A stretch of 21,917 nt of DNA from Synergistaceae bacterium UBA5560 (GCA_002425685.1 DIMS01000095.1:13464-35380); one strand, 5' to 3'; shown: positions 1 through 7,303, counted from the first letter of the stretch. Translations and numbers: made by a program. The notes: a model not told the origin generated them from the sequence alone.

Positions 1-1136
1 TGTCCTTCGAGAAGATGAACCGCATTCTCGAACTGGATACGGACAATCTCACCATCACCGTGGAGCCCGGTATCGTCACGGCGGAGATCACCAAGGCGGC
101 CCGCACAGCGGGGCTCCTCTACGCGGGAGACCCCTGCAGCGGTGATGCCTCCTTCATCGGCGGCAACGTGGCGGAAAACGCGGGGGGAAACAAGGTGGTG
201 AAATATGGTTCCACCGGCGCCTCGGTGCTGGCTCTCGAAGCGGTGCTTCCGGATGGCTCCGTCACCTGGTTCGGAGGCAAGCGCCGCAAGGACGTGACGG
301 GATACGACTTCGTCCATCTGCTTGTGGGCTCCGAGGGAACCCTTGCGGTGGTGACGAAGATCGTCCTCAAGCTCCTTCCTCTTCCGGCACGGGTGGTGGA
401 TCTTCTGATACCCTTTCCCGACACGGAGAGCGCCGTCTCCTTCGTTCCCCGGATCCTCCGGGAGGCGAAGGTGGTGCCGTCCTCCATCGAGTTCATGGAC
501 AGGACCTCCATCCTCCTTGCCCAGCGCTATCTGAACATCCGTCTTCCCCACGACGACGCAGGAGCGCATCTCATCGTCCAGCTCGAAGGAAACGATCCAA
601 AGACCCTTGCCGACGAATACGAGCGCGTCGGCGATCTCTGTTTCGCCCACGGTGCCCTGGAGGTTTTCGTGGCGGACAACCGGAACGTGCGGGACAAGCT
701 CTGGAAAGCCCGAAAGTGCCTCGCCGAGGCGATCATGGCCTTTTCCGCCCACAGCTGTCTCGAAGACATCGCCGTCCCCTCCAGCGCCGTTCCGGAACTC
801 ATGCGGCGCACGGCGGCGATCACCGACAGGTGGGGCATCGAGGGAGTGCATTTCGGTCACATCGGCGACGGCAACATGCACATCAACTTCATGCTCCCCG
901 AAAAACGTCCCGACTGGCACGATCTCTTCTCCGGAGCGCTCCGGGAGCTTTACGCGGCGGCGAGAGACCTGGGCGGGACCATCTCGGGTGAGCACGGCAT
1001 CGGATTGAAACGCCGGGACTACATCACAACAATGCTCGATCCCGCTCAGGTGGAACTCATTCGGCGGGTGAAGCGCGCCTTCGATCCGAACAACATCCTG
1101 AACCCCGGAAAGATCGTCCCCGAAGCGCTTTCCTGA
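1..1136 (+). CDS. FAD-binding oxidase, GlcD/D-lactate dehydrogenase-like (5' truncated by window edge)
   Basis: This is the C-terminal four fifths or so of an FAD-linked 2-hydroxyacid dehydrogenase (glycolate oxidase subunit GlcD / D-lactate dehydrogenase family), which oxidises a 2-hydroxyacid to the 2-oxoacid. The frame is open to base 3, and the residues before the first ATG (SFEK at 3-14) continue the family pattern, so the true start lies outside the window. Visible are the end of the FAD-binding PCMH fold (GGNVAENAGGNK near 160-190, GSTGASVLALEAVLPDG near 205-260, then a VGSEGTL segment near 325-345) and the FAD-oxidase C-terminal domain with HFGHIGDGNMH (about 850-882), GEHGIGLKRRDY (about 990-1022) and the closing FDPNNILNPGKI. 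The missing part would be roughly the first 80-100 residues of a 460-470 residue protein. Substrate (glycolate, D-lactate or another hydroxyacid) cannot be decided from sequence. A strong terminator follows, so this is the last gene of its unit. Confidence 0.93.
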   Translation, partial: SFEKMNRILELDTDNLTITVEPGIVTAEITKAARTAGLLYAGDPCSGDASFIGGNVAENAGGNKVVKYGSTGASVLALEAVLPDGSVTWFGGKRRKDVTGYDFVHLLVGSEGTLAVVTKIVLKLLPLPARVVDLLIPFPDTESAVSFVPRILREAKVVPSSIEFMDRTSILLAQRYLNIRLPHDDAGAHLIVQLEGNDPKTLADEYERVGDLCFAHGALEVFVADNRNVRDKLWKARKCLAEAIMAFSAHSCLEDIAVPSSAVPELMRRTAAITDRWGIEGVHFGHIGDGNMHINFMLPEKRPDWHDLFSGALRELYAAARDLGGTISGEHGIGLKRRDYITTMLDPAQVELIRRVKRAFDPNNILNPGKIVPEALS

Positions 1137-1174
1137 CGCGTTCTCCCGGGAAACCGCGCTTCTCTCCCGACGCG

Positions 1175-1224
1175 ACAAGAAGAGCGGCACGACTGTCGGT
1201 TCGTGCCGCTCTTCTTGTGTTTTT
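1175..1224 (+). terminator. Rho-independent terminator after the GlcD-like gene
   Basis: A perfect 18-bp stem (1175-1192 paired with 1201-1218, core AGAGCGGCACGA / TCGTGCCGCTCT) closes an 8-base loop and is followed by five T residues at 1220-1224. It lies 38 bases past the stop codon. In the opposite direction no T-run follows the stem, so it would be weaker for the convergent gene that ends at 1253. Confidence 0.93.
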
Positions 1225-1252
1225 CGCTCCGAACGACCGCTTTCCGCCGGTT

Positions 1253-2569
1253 CTAGCGCCGCGTCGCGAGATCCTGGAACATGAGGTACTCCATTACGGC
1301 TTTCTTGCGTGCTCCCTCCGCGTCTCCCTGCGCATTTCTCCGCAGAATGGCCAGGTAACTTTCGAAGGTGGTCCGGAAACGTTCCCGGGCGGCCCGCAGC
1401 GGCGCGTTCTCTCCCGGAATGGGGTGGCTCCCCATGTCCTCCGGAAGGGCGAAGAGGGTGACGATCACCTTGCCGCTCCGCAGCAGTGAGACGGTGAGAT
1501 CCTGACGGCCCCGGGGGAGGTCCATGCGGATCGTCACACTTTCCCCCTGGGTGGTGGAGAGCACGCCCTCAAGTCTCTCCGCTCCTGTGGGTTTCACGGA
1601 GAAGGATGCGCCGTCCCCGGTGAGGACGCGGAACTGCTCTCCTTCGAGGCGGAGTGTGAGGAGCCGGAAGACCTCGGATGCTTTCCCGTAGGACGTGTCC
1701 GCCTTCATGAGCACGGCCCAGGTTCCCTCGAAGGGGCTCAGCGGAGGAAGGGGAATCTGGTCGGAAAGTCCCGGACGAGGGTCCTCGGGTACCGTGGTGG
1801 GGACGGGCGGCAGTGCAACGCCGAAGGGATCGCCCGTTTCTTCCGGGAGCGGTGGCAGCGGAGGAAGGACGAGCGCTCCCTGTTTCACCTCTCCGGAGAG
1901 AGCGGTTTGATCAGGGGTTCCGCTCTCGGGCAGCGGAGGAAGGCCCACCCCTTCCGTCGGTCGAGACACGTCCGGAGAGCTGTCCATCTCGGGCAGGGCG
2001 GGCAACGCAACGTCCTCCGCCGGAGATGGAACGGCGGCCGGGGATGTTTCCGATTCCGGCAGGGGCGGCAGTTCCATGCCCGTCTCGGAGGGCACGTCCG
2101 GGGAGGTTACGGGCGGCGTGTTCTCCCGGGAGGCCGGAACCTCTTCGGAAACGGCCGTTTCGGAGGGGGAGGCGAGCTGTTCCGGTAAGGGAGGAAGCTC
2201 GGGTCGGCCATCCTCCGGCGCGGGCGAAGCGGTTTCATTTCCGTTTCCAGAGATGTCGGAGGAGAGCAGGGCGCCCACGCGCTCCTGAGGAGGTTCGGAA
2301 AGAGGGAACGGTGCCTGGTCGTCGGAGACTGCAGGCTGTGTTTGCAGCGTTTCCGGCAGGGGCGGCAGCTCCGTTGCCGTCGGCGCCGTTTCGCCGGCGG
2401 CGGGATGTGCGGCACAAAGCGCGAGGACGAGGAAAAATGCAATGGTGGTCCTCCCTCGTGCGCGGGCAGGAAAACTGTTTCGTGGAGGGGCCGGAGTCTC
2501 TGCGGCGGAGGGGAAACGCCACGTAAACAGTTCGGGGAGGCGCGGGTTCTCCGGACGTTCCCTGTGCAT
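1253..2569 (-). CDS. Proline-rich repeat envelope protein, function unknown
   Basis: No known family recognised. From the chosen start the protein has 438 residues. It has a basic N-terminus (ARARGR near 35-40), one hydrophobic segment (about 41-57) and a possible signal-peptidase site after AAG near 59. A low-complexity Pro/Glu/Ser region (about 66-277) follows, in which a motif like LPPLPE occurs about eight times. Last comes a C-terminal region (about 280-438) that starts FEGTW, looks beta-rich, then ends with a charged helical stretch. Export to the periplasm or outer envelope, with the repeat as a spacer, is inference. The ATG at 2569 is preferred because AAGGAG lies 8 bases upstream; an ATG at 2575 and a longer frame to 2626 also exist, but the latter start overlaps a good promoter -10 (2610-2615). 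The roughly 40 hydrophilic residues before the hydrophobic segment are long for a signal peptide, so a membrane-anchored form is also possible. Monocistronic. Confidence 0.8.
   Translation of the reverse strand: MHRERPENPRLPELFTWRFPSAAETPAPPRNSFPARARGRTTIAFFLVLALCAAHPAAGETAPTATELPPLPETLQTQPAVSDDQAPFPLSEPPQERVGALLSSDISGNGNETASPAPEDGRPELPPLPEQLASPSETAVSEEVPASRENTPPVTSPDVPSETGMELPPLPESETSPAAVPSPAEDVALPALPEMDSSPDVSRPTEGVGLPPLPESGTPDQTALSGEVKQGALVLPPLPPLPEETGDPFGVALPPVPTTVPEDPRPGLSDQIPLPPLSPFEGTWAVLMKADTSYGKASEVFRLLTLRLEGEQFRVLTGDGASFSVKPTGAERLEGVLSTTQGESVTIRMDLPRGRQDLTVSLLRSGKVIVTLFALPEDMGSHPIPGENAPLRAARERFRTTFESYLAILRRNAQGDAEGARKKAVMEYLMFQDLATRR
1739..2371 (-). repeat. Degenerate LPPLPE-coding repeat array
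   Basis: Inside the proline-rich gene, units reading ELPPLPE, ELPPLPE, ELPPLPE, LPALPE, LPPLPE, LPPLPPLPE, LPPVP and LPPLSP recur at irregular 20-45 residue spacing. At DNA level the plus strand shows recurring GGCAGGGGCGGCAG/GGCAGCGGAGGAAG-like blocks. The spacers between units are Ser/Glu/Pro/Val-rich and not conserved. Confidence 0.75.
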
Positions 2570-2609
2570 GATCATCTCTCCTTCGTTGACGATGTTGCTT
2601 CCACGGCTC

Positions 2610-2618
2610 ATTGTAGCA
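2610..2618 (-). promoter_or_regulatory. Extended -10 promoter for the proline-rich protein gene
   Basis: On the minus strand the sequence reads TGCTACAAT: a TGn extension (2616-2618) followed by the -10 hexamer TACAAT (2610-2615). A weak -35 (TGACGG, 2634-2639) sits 18 bases upstream. Transcription would start near 2603, ahead of the ATG at 2569, which argues against translation from 2626. Confidence 0.55.
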
Positions 2619-2706
2619 CGAGGCATTTCCCATCCGTCACGGCCCCTGTTTTCGTCCGTGCGTCTTCTTCTGTGGAGAAACAGGAGTGGCGGAGAAGGAG
2701 AAAATA

Positions 2707-2715
2707 TGGTATTAT
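2707..2715 (+). promoter_or_regulatory. Extended -10 promoter for the small hypothetical gene
   Basis: TGGTATTAT: TGn extension plus -10 hexamer TATTAT (5 of 6 to TATAAT), 47 bases before the GTG start at 2762. No convincing -35 hexamer 16-18 bases upstream. It lies in a locally AT-rich patch in an otherwise GC-rich intergenic region between divergent genes. Confidence 0.5.
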
Positions 2716-2761
2716 TTGAGGTAGATATTTATCACAGCGACGCAAGAAAGGGGCAAGAGAC

Positions 2762-3076
2762 GTGGAACTGCACGAATTCGAAGAGTATTGCCGCCTGAGG
2801 AACATCCTCGAACAACGTAGCGAGGAATTGTGCCATCTCTACGCGCAGATCTATTTCGATCTGGAGCGGGATGATCGGGAAATCCATGTGAACAGTGTGG
2901 AGACGGGAAAGAGCGGGCGCATTCTCATCCAGTATTCCACGGGACAGGAAGAAGAGATGCTCTATCTGCCTCCGGAATACCTCTGGCGGACCAATGAGGA
3001 AGTGCGGGTTCTCATGGAGCTGGATCGGAACAGAAAGGACAGGGAACTCAAGGAGCGCCGGGCGGCGCGGATCTGA
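2762..3076 (+). CDS. Small conserved-looking hypothetical protein (104 aa)
   Basis: No family recognised. The 104-residue product is highly charged. It has a predicted N-terminal helix (HEFEEYCRLRNILEQRSEEL), a middle part that alternates like beta strands (ILIQYSTGQEEEMLYLPPEYLW) and a C-terminal basic/acidic helix rich in Arg, Lys and Glu. There is no signal peptide or membrane segment, so it is probably cytoplasmic. The start is GTG at 2762, with AAAGGGG about 9 bases upstream. An extended -10 promoter lies before it and a hairpin terminator follows, so it forms its own transcription unit. Codon use with GC-rich third positions and the matched regulatory signals support a real gene; function is unknown. 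Confidence 0.78.
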   Translation: MELHEFEEYCRLRNILEQRSEELCHLYAQIYFDLERDDREIHVNSVETGKSGRILIQYSTGQEEEMLYLPPEYLWRTNEEVRVLMELDRNRKDRELKERRAARI

Positions 3077-3144
3077 AAGGCCGCGCTCCATCCTGTGAAG
3101 GACGGTGTGGAACATCGTCGGATTCGGGAGTGATTTCCTCATGA

Positions 3145-3185
3145 ACGGAGCCCTCATAAAAGAGGGCTCCGTGTGTTTGTGCGTT
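3145..3185 (+). terminator. Terminator after the small hypothetical gene
   Basis: Perfect 11-bp stem ACGGAGCCCTC (3145-3155) with GAGGGCTCCGT (3162-3172) around the loop ATAAAA, followed by a T-rich but interrupted tail (GTGTTTGTGCGTTTT). Confidence 0.75.
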
Positions 3186-3216
3186 TTCCGGAGATCCTTA
3201 CGAAGCACACAAAAAA

Positions 3217-3225
3217 TGGTACACT
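3217..3225 (+). promoter_or_regulatory. Candidate extended -10 promoter for the YbaK-like gene
   Basis: TGGTACACT: TGn plus TACACT, with TTACGA (3198-3203) 16 bases upstream as a poor -35. A second candidate overlaps the same leader: TTGACT at 3256-3261 with TATCTG at 3279-3284 (17-base spacer). A 12-base direct repeat, CCACTTCACGGA, occurs at 3244-3255 and again at 3301-3312, just before the start codon. Confidence 0.4.
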
Positions 3226-3318
3226 GGGAGTGGACGGACGTAGCCACTTCACGGATTGACTCTCGCGGGGAATGTTTGTATCTGGCAACTCCAGGGTTTT
3301 CCACTTCACGGAGGGACG

Positions 3319-3927
3319 ATGGCCGTGGTGTTTGAATGTACGGAAGAGGAAGCGTTCTTCATGAATCAGGCGAAGTGTCCGCCTCCTGGTGAGACGGCGA
3401 AGACGACTCTGCCGGAGAACGAGGCGGGACAGCACATGAGCGAAGCGGAGAACAACGGAGTGTTCCGTCTTTTGGGGCGCCTGGTGGAGGAGAGTGGTGT
3501 CGCCTTCGTCCTTCATGAGCACTGTGCCACCCGGACGGTGGCGGATGCGACGGACGCGCTTCGGTTCGACGTGTCGCGCCTCGTTAAGACCGTGGCGTTC
3601 CGCGTTCGGAGAGGAGGTGTTGTCCTCGCGGCACTTCGTGGAAGCCGAAAAGTGAACTATCCGTTCCTCGCCGCTCTGGTGGGGGTGAATCGCCGGGAGC
3701 TTGCGGCATTGTCGCCGGAGGAGGTTCGGGAGTTGTTGCATGTGGAGCCCGGAAGCGTCTCTCCGCTGCCGTCGGGAGAGAACGTGAGCGTCTTTCTTGA
3801 CGAAGAGGTTCTGTCCGTCGCTCCCACGGTCTACTGCGGTATCGGACGTCCCGATCGGACGCTGGAGATCGCTCCCGCCGATCTTCTGACGCTCTCGGGC
3901 GCTCGGATCGGACGGTTTTCCCGCTGA
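3319..3927 (+). CDS. YbaK/EbsC (ProX-like) aminoacyl-tRNA deacylase
   Basis: This is a member of the YbaK/aminoacyl-tRNA editing family, which hydrolyses mischarged tRNAs such as Cys- or Ala-tRNA(Pro) in trans. With the ATG at 3319 the product is 202 residues. The domain spans roughly 47-198: the VAFVLHEH strand near 61-68, RLVKTVAFRV near 87-96 (Lys90 at the position of the catalytic lysine of the family), GSRKVN near 108-113, EPGSVSPL near 143-150 and CGIGRPDRTLEIAPADLL near 173-190. GGAGGG lies 3-4 bases before this ATG. ATGs at 3361 and 3436 are alternatives; the last would give a 163-residue protein closer to the usual family length and would omit a low-similarity N-terminal stretch of about 40 residues. 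Which tRNA is edited cannot be told. Probably monocistronic. Confidence 0.88.
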   Translation: MAVVFECTEEEAFFMNQAKCPPPGETAKTTLPENEAGQHMSEAENNGVFRLLGRLVEESGVAFVLHEHCATRTVADATDALRFDVSRLVKTVAFRVRRGGVVLAALRGSRKVNYPFLAALVGVNRRELAALSPEEVRELLHVEPGSVSPLPSGENVSVFLDEEVLSVAPTVYCGIGRPDRTLEIAPADLLTLSGARIGRFSR

Positions 3928-4110
3928 GAACGGAGGCGGGGGAGTCGAGGCTCTCCGCCGGATCTGTCCCGAATGTCGCGTCCCCTTCTTCGTGGTCCGC
4001 CGAAGAGGACGGTGTGCGGCTTCATTGAGGAATTTCCTGTCGCTGCCGCCTGGTGGGAGAAGGTGTTTCCTTCTCGCCGCATGAATATATTTCCCTTTTT
4101 GGTACGTTGG

Positions 4111-4131
4111 TGTTCATGGTTCCGAACATGA
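4111..4131 (+). promoter_or_regulatory. Inverted repeat overlapping the chemoreceptor promoter
   Basis: TCATG (4114-4118) and CATGA (4127-4131) are inverted repeats with 8 bases between them, and TGTTC (4111-4115) / GAACA (4124-4128) form a second overlapping pair. The element covers the region expected for the -35 and spacer of the promoter whose -10 is at 4135-4140, a position suited to a repressor or activator site. No regulator is identified. Confidence 0.35.
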
Positions 4132-4140
4132 TGGTACAAT
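4132..4140 (+). promoter_or_regulatory. Extended -10 promoter for the chemoreceptor gene
   Basis: TGGTACAAT: TGn extension plus -10 hexamer TACAAT (4135-4140), 67 bases before the GTG start. No good -35 hexamer is visible at 17 bases. The identical 9-mer occurs on the other strand at 17017-17025. Confidence 0.55.
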
Positions 4141-4206
4141 ACACACGGTGCGTTCCGTACGGCACTGTACTCCGTCATTGTAACGACTACAGAGGAGGTG
4201 GCCCCA

Positions 4207-6378
4207 GTGGCGGCCGAACAGCGACACGGCATTTCTTTGAAAATCCAGATTTTGGCGGGAGCTGCACTCATTATGGTGGGTCTCATCGCAGCGGTGTTCA
4301 TGGGGAGTTATTTCGCTGCCAGGGACCGATTGCTCGAAGCATCCACGACGCAGGGACTCGGTTCCGCATCGAGCCTGCAGATGTCCGTGGAGAGCGACCT
4401 TGCGCTGGTAAAACGCATGGCCTCGGCAAATCTCGAGATTACCGTGGGGCTCGTGCAGGGAGGGCGTCTCATGACGTCCATGAATACCGTCAAGGTAGGC
4501 GAACGGGAGGTTCCCATCGTCTTCGTCTCCATCGGGGGGCTTCGGCAGATCACGGGGGATCACGCCATGGTGGACGAGTGGTCGAACCGTCTCGGCGGAG
4601 CCTTCACCATCTTCCAGGTCATTGAGGAGAACGGCAAGCAGGAGATGGTCCGGGTGGCCACTACCATCTCCGACGAGACGGGGAAGCGCGTGGTTGGGTC
4701 GTCGATCTCCGCGGACGATCCGGTCTTTAAAGCCGTGGTGGAGCGCAAAGAGACCTTTCAGGGTGTCGTGGAGGTGCAGGGCGCGACGTTTTACGGCGCG
4801 TACCGCATGCTCACCGCCGATCAAGAGGATAGTCCGAAACTCGTTCTCTTCGCAGGCATCGAAATGGACCCTCTCCTGCACCTCATCCTCAACGCTCGTA
4901 TGGGGGAAGGAAGCTACGCCTTCGCGTTCACCCAGGACGGGAAGATCATCGCGCATCCGACGCTCGCGAAGGGGACGGACATCCCCACGGTCGCTCCCGA
5001 GTTCTGGGGCGGGTACGAAAAAACGAAGGGGAGCGACAGCGCCGTCAACTTCGCCTATCTTTTCCAGGAGAAGCGCCGAGAAGGGTTTGTCTTCCCCATC
5101 AAGGAACTCGGCTGGAGCGTCGGTTTCTCCGTCCCGGAGGAGGTCGTGCTCAAGCCTCTTGCCGCCATGCGGAACCAGATGCTCGTCACGGCGATTCCGG
5201 TTCTTCTTGTCGGGCTCGGGATACTTGCCCTCTTCGTGGGGCGTCTCGTGGCGCCGCTGCGGCGCGTAGTGGACACCGCCGGTGAGATCGCCCGGGGAAA
5301 TCTTGCCGTCACGGTCACGGGGGACGAGACGAGCCGGAACGAGATCGCCGTTGTCCTGGGGGCCTTCGCGAGAATCACCGAATCCTATCGCGGTCTGGTG
5401 GAGAAAATGCTCGATCTGCGCCGTCTCTTCGACGAGCGAGGAGCGGACATGGCCCGCATCGGTGCTGACGTGGAAGGATCCATTGCCGGAGCCCTCGATG
5501 CCGCCCAGGAAATGGTCGGAACGGTGAGTTCCATTTCCTCCGCCGCTGACGAGACGAGGGCCGGCGTGGACGAGGTGACCACCACGGCGCAGCACACCGC
5601 GCAGATCACCACGTCTTTGAGCGAAAAGGCGGGAGGCATTTCCGAAAAAGCCTCCGGCGACGGTGAAGCCGTACAGCATCTCGCGTCCGAGATCGAAAAG
5701 GTGGGAGGCGCGGGCAAACGGATCCGGGAGGCCATGAAGGCTCTGGAAGAATCCGTATCCCGCGTGTCCGATTTCGTGAACGCCATCACCGGCATCGCGG
5801 ACCAGACGAATCTGCTCGCCCTGAATGCCGCCATCGAGGCCGCTCGTGCCGGAGACGCCGGTCGCGGGTTTGCCGTGGTGGCCGAGGAAGTACGAAAATT
5901 AGCGGAGCAGTCCAATGAGGCGGCCCGGCAGGTCCAGACCATCATCGGAGAGATCCAGGAGCGCACCAAGAGTGCCACGAAGGACACGGAGCAGACCGTG
6001 ACCCTCATCGGCGAGGCCATGGGCACCTCCACGACCACGGCGGTGCGCATCCGGGAGATCGTTCCCCAGATCGCGGAGATCTCCGAGGGAGTCCAGTCCA
6101 TCGCGGCGTCCTCGCAGGAACAGCTCGCGAGCAACGAGGAAATCGCCGCCGCCATGGACAACATCCTTCATCAGGTCGGAGCGGGGCAGCGTGCGGCGGA
6201 CATGGTGGAAAAAGCGTCCCGGAAGGTGGCGGAGCAGATGGACGCGCTTCGGGCCATTCGGGAGGAGCAGGGACAGCTTCTCGAATCACTGGAGGAGATC
6301 CTCTCCGTGTATGTCCTTGAGGAGAAAGGTGCTGCCGGCGCGCCGCTTCCCGCTCTGCAGGGAGGAAAGAAGGGGTAG
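4207..6378 (+). CDS. Methyl-accepting chemotaxis protein with extracytoplasmic Cache-like sensor
   Basis: This transmembrane chemoreceptor senses a periplasmic ligand and controls CheA/CheW. The product is 723 residues. Domains in order: first membrane helix about 14-35; extracytoplasmic region about 36-325, of Cache-3/Cache-2 type by its layout (N-terminal long helix, then RLTGGAFTIFQ-like and FAFTQDGKIIAHPTL segments); second membrane helix about 327-348; HAMP about 349-400; long cytoplasmic coiled coil; signalling tip about 526-560 with ITGIADQTNLLALNAAIEAA and RAGDAGRGFAVVAEEVRKLA. No C-terminal CheR-binding pentapeptide is seen. The start is GTG at 4207: AGGAGG at 4192-4197 lies 9 bases upstream, whereas the in-frame GTG at 4198 directly abuts that site. 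The gene has its own promoter and terminator; no che genes are in the window. Ligand unknown, perhaps amino or organic acids given the neighbours. Confidence 0.95.
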   Translation: MAAEQRHGISLKIQILAGAALIMVGLIAAVFMGSYFAARDRLLEASTTQGLGSASSLQMSVESDLALVKRMASANLEITVGLVQGGRLMTSMNTVKVGEREVPIVFVSIGGLRQITGDHAMVDEWSNRLGGAFTIFQVIEENGKQEMVRVATTISDETGKRVVGSSISADDPVFKAVVERKETFQGVVEVQGATFYGAYRMLTADQEDSPKLVLFAGIEMDPLLHLILNARMGEGSYAFAFTQDGKIIAHPTLAKGTDIPTVAPEFWGGYEKTKGSDSAVNFAYLFQEKRREGFVFPIKELGWSVGFSVPEEVVLKPLAAMRNQMLVTAIPVLLVGLGILALFVGRLVAPLRRVVDTAGEIARGNLAVTVTGDETSRNEIAVVLGAFARITESYRGLVEKMLDLRRLFDERGADMARIGADVEGSIAGALDAAQEMVGTVSSISSAADETRAGVDEVTTTAQHTAQITTSLSEKAGGISEKASGDGEAVQHLASEIEKVGGAGKRIREAMKALEESVSRVSDFVNAITGIADQTNLLALNAAIEAARAGDAGRGFAVVAEEVRKLAEQSNEAARQVQTIIGEIQERTKSATKDTEQTVTLIGEAMGTSTTTAVRIREIVPQIAEISEGVQSIAASSQEQLASNEEIAAAMDNILHQVGAGQRAADMVEKASRKVAEQMDALRAIREEQGQLLESLEEILSVYVLEEKGAAGAPLPALQGGKKG

Positions 6379-6464
6379 AGACGCCGCCTCCTGATGAGGG
6401 GAATGAGCGGGCGGAAACGTTTGAAAGGCTGAAAGAGACTTTCGGAAAATACGGAGGAGAATAC

Positions 6465-6500
6465 GACCGGGAGGGGAATTCCCCTCCCGGTCTTGTTTTT
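6465..6500 (+). terminator. Rho-independent terminator after the chemoreceptor gene
   Basis: A perfect 28-base palindrome (6465-6492; arms GACCGGGAGGGG and CCCCTCCCGGTC around AATT) is followed by TTGTTTTT (6493-6500). The tail overlaps the stop codon of the convergent ycsI-like gene. In the leftward direction no T-run follows, so termination there is expected to be weaker. Confidence 0.93.
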
Positions 6501-7303
6501 CAGAATACCGCGTAGTCGCTGTCTTTCGGGTTACAGAGGAACATGTGACCGGGCGAATGGGTGATTGCGAAGGGGGGTTTGCTCGCCATCAGAGCTGCCT
6601 GGGGGGTTACGCCGCAGGCCCAGAAAACGGGTGCCTCGCCCTCGTGGATCGGAACGGCCTGGCCGAAGTCCGGCTGCCGGACGTCCGCGATGCCGATGGC
6701 GGCGGGGTCGCCGATGTGCACAGGCGCGCCGTGGACGGCGGGAAAGCGCCCCGTGCAGAGCACCGCCTTGGGGACCAGGGCGTGAGGGATGGGGCGCATG
6801 CTCACCACCAGCGGGCCGGAGAGGCGTCCCGCTGGCATGCAGGGAATGTTCGTCTTGTACATGGGAACGTTCAGGCCGAGTTCCATGTGGCGTACCGGCA
6901 CGCCCGCCTCGAGGAGCGCCCCCTCGAAGGAGAAGGAGCAGCCCAGAAGAAAGGCCACCAGGTCGTCCCGCCAATATTCACGAATGTCCTCGGGCTCCGC
7001 TATGAGCTGTCCCTCTTTCCAGATGCGATACTTGGGCAGGTCGGTCCGCAGATCCGCCCCCGGCGCGGTCAGTTTCGGCTCTGGAGCGCCGGGTTCCGTG
7101 ACGTCCAGGATGGGGCAGGGCTTGGGGTTGCGCTGGGCGAAGACGAGGAAATCGTAGGCCCATTCCCGGGGAAGGATCACAAGGTTCGCCTGCACGTGTC
7201 CGCGGCACAGGCCCGAGGTGGGGCGGGGCCATTCTCCGTTCCGGATCCGTTCCCGTGCTTCCTTGGGGCTTACGTGGGCCAGTGCATCCAGGGTCAGAGT
7301 CAT
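6500..7303 (-). CDS. YcsI-like putative hydro-lyase (DUF1445 / D-glutamate cyclase-like)
   Basis: The 267-residue protein matches the DUF1445 family, which includes B. subtilis YcsI and is annotated as putative hydro-lyase; vertebrate relatives (D-glutamate cyclase) interconvert D-glutamate and 5-oxo-D-proline. Motifs in order: SGLCRGHVQANLVILP near 30-45, FLLGCSFSFEGALLEAG near 118-134, NVPMYKTNIPCMPAGRL near 145-161, GPLVVSMRP near 163-171, FPAVHGAPVHIGDP near 187-200, GEAPVFWACGVTPQ near 221-234 and ITHSPGHMFL near 246-255. Length is normal for the family. The ATG overlaps the pxpA stop (ATGA) and has AAGGAGGTG about 8 bases upstream. It is the last gene of the 5-oxoproline operon. Acting on D-5-oxoproline or a related compound that feeds PxpABC is a plausible inference; the reaction in this organism is not shown. 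Confidence 0.9.
   Translation of the reverse strand: MTLTLDALAHVSPKEARERIRNGEWPRPTSGLCRGHVQANLVILPREWAYDFLVFAQRNPKPCPILDVTEPGAPEPKLTAPGADLRTDLPKYRIWKEGQLIAEPEDIREYWRDDLVAFLLGCSFSFEGALLEAGVPVRHMELGLNVPMYKTNIPCMPAGRLSGPLVVSMRPIPHALVPKAVLCTGRFPAVHGAPVHIGDPAAIGIADVRQPDFGQAVPIHEGEAPVFWACGVTPQAALMASKPPFAITHSPGHMFLCNPKDSDYAVF

Larger units (their letters stand above)
3928..4206 (+). other. Intergenic region ahead of the chemoreceptor gene
   Basis: No gene is supported here. The 5' part holds an imperfect hairpin (GGCGGGGGAG near 3936-3945 with GCTCTCCGCC near 3951-3960) without a T-run, a poor terminator for the YbaK-like gene. The 3' part is AT-rich (4081-4105) and carries the chemoreceptor promoter and an operator-like inverted repeat at 4111-4131. 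Confidence 0.5.

Noticed and set aside
4114..5679. 521-codon minus-strand frame opposite the chemoreceptor
   Set aside because: The plus-strand chemoreceptor is certain; the minus frame is Gly/His/Asp-rich with no domain.
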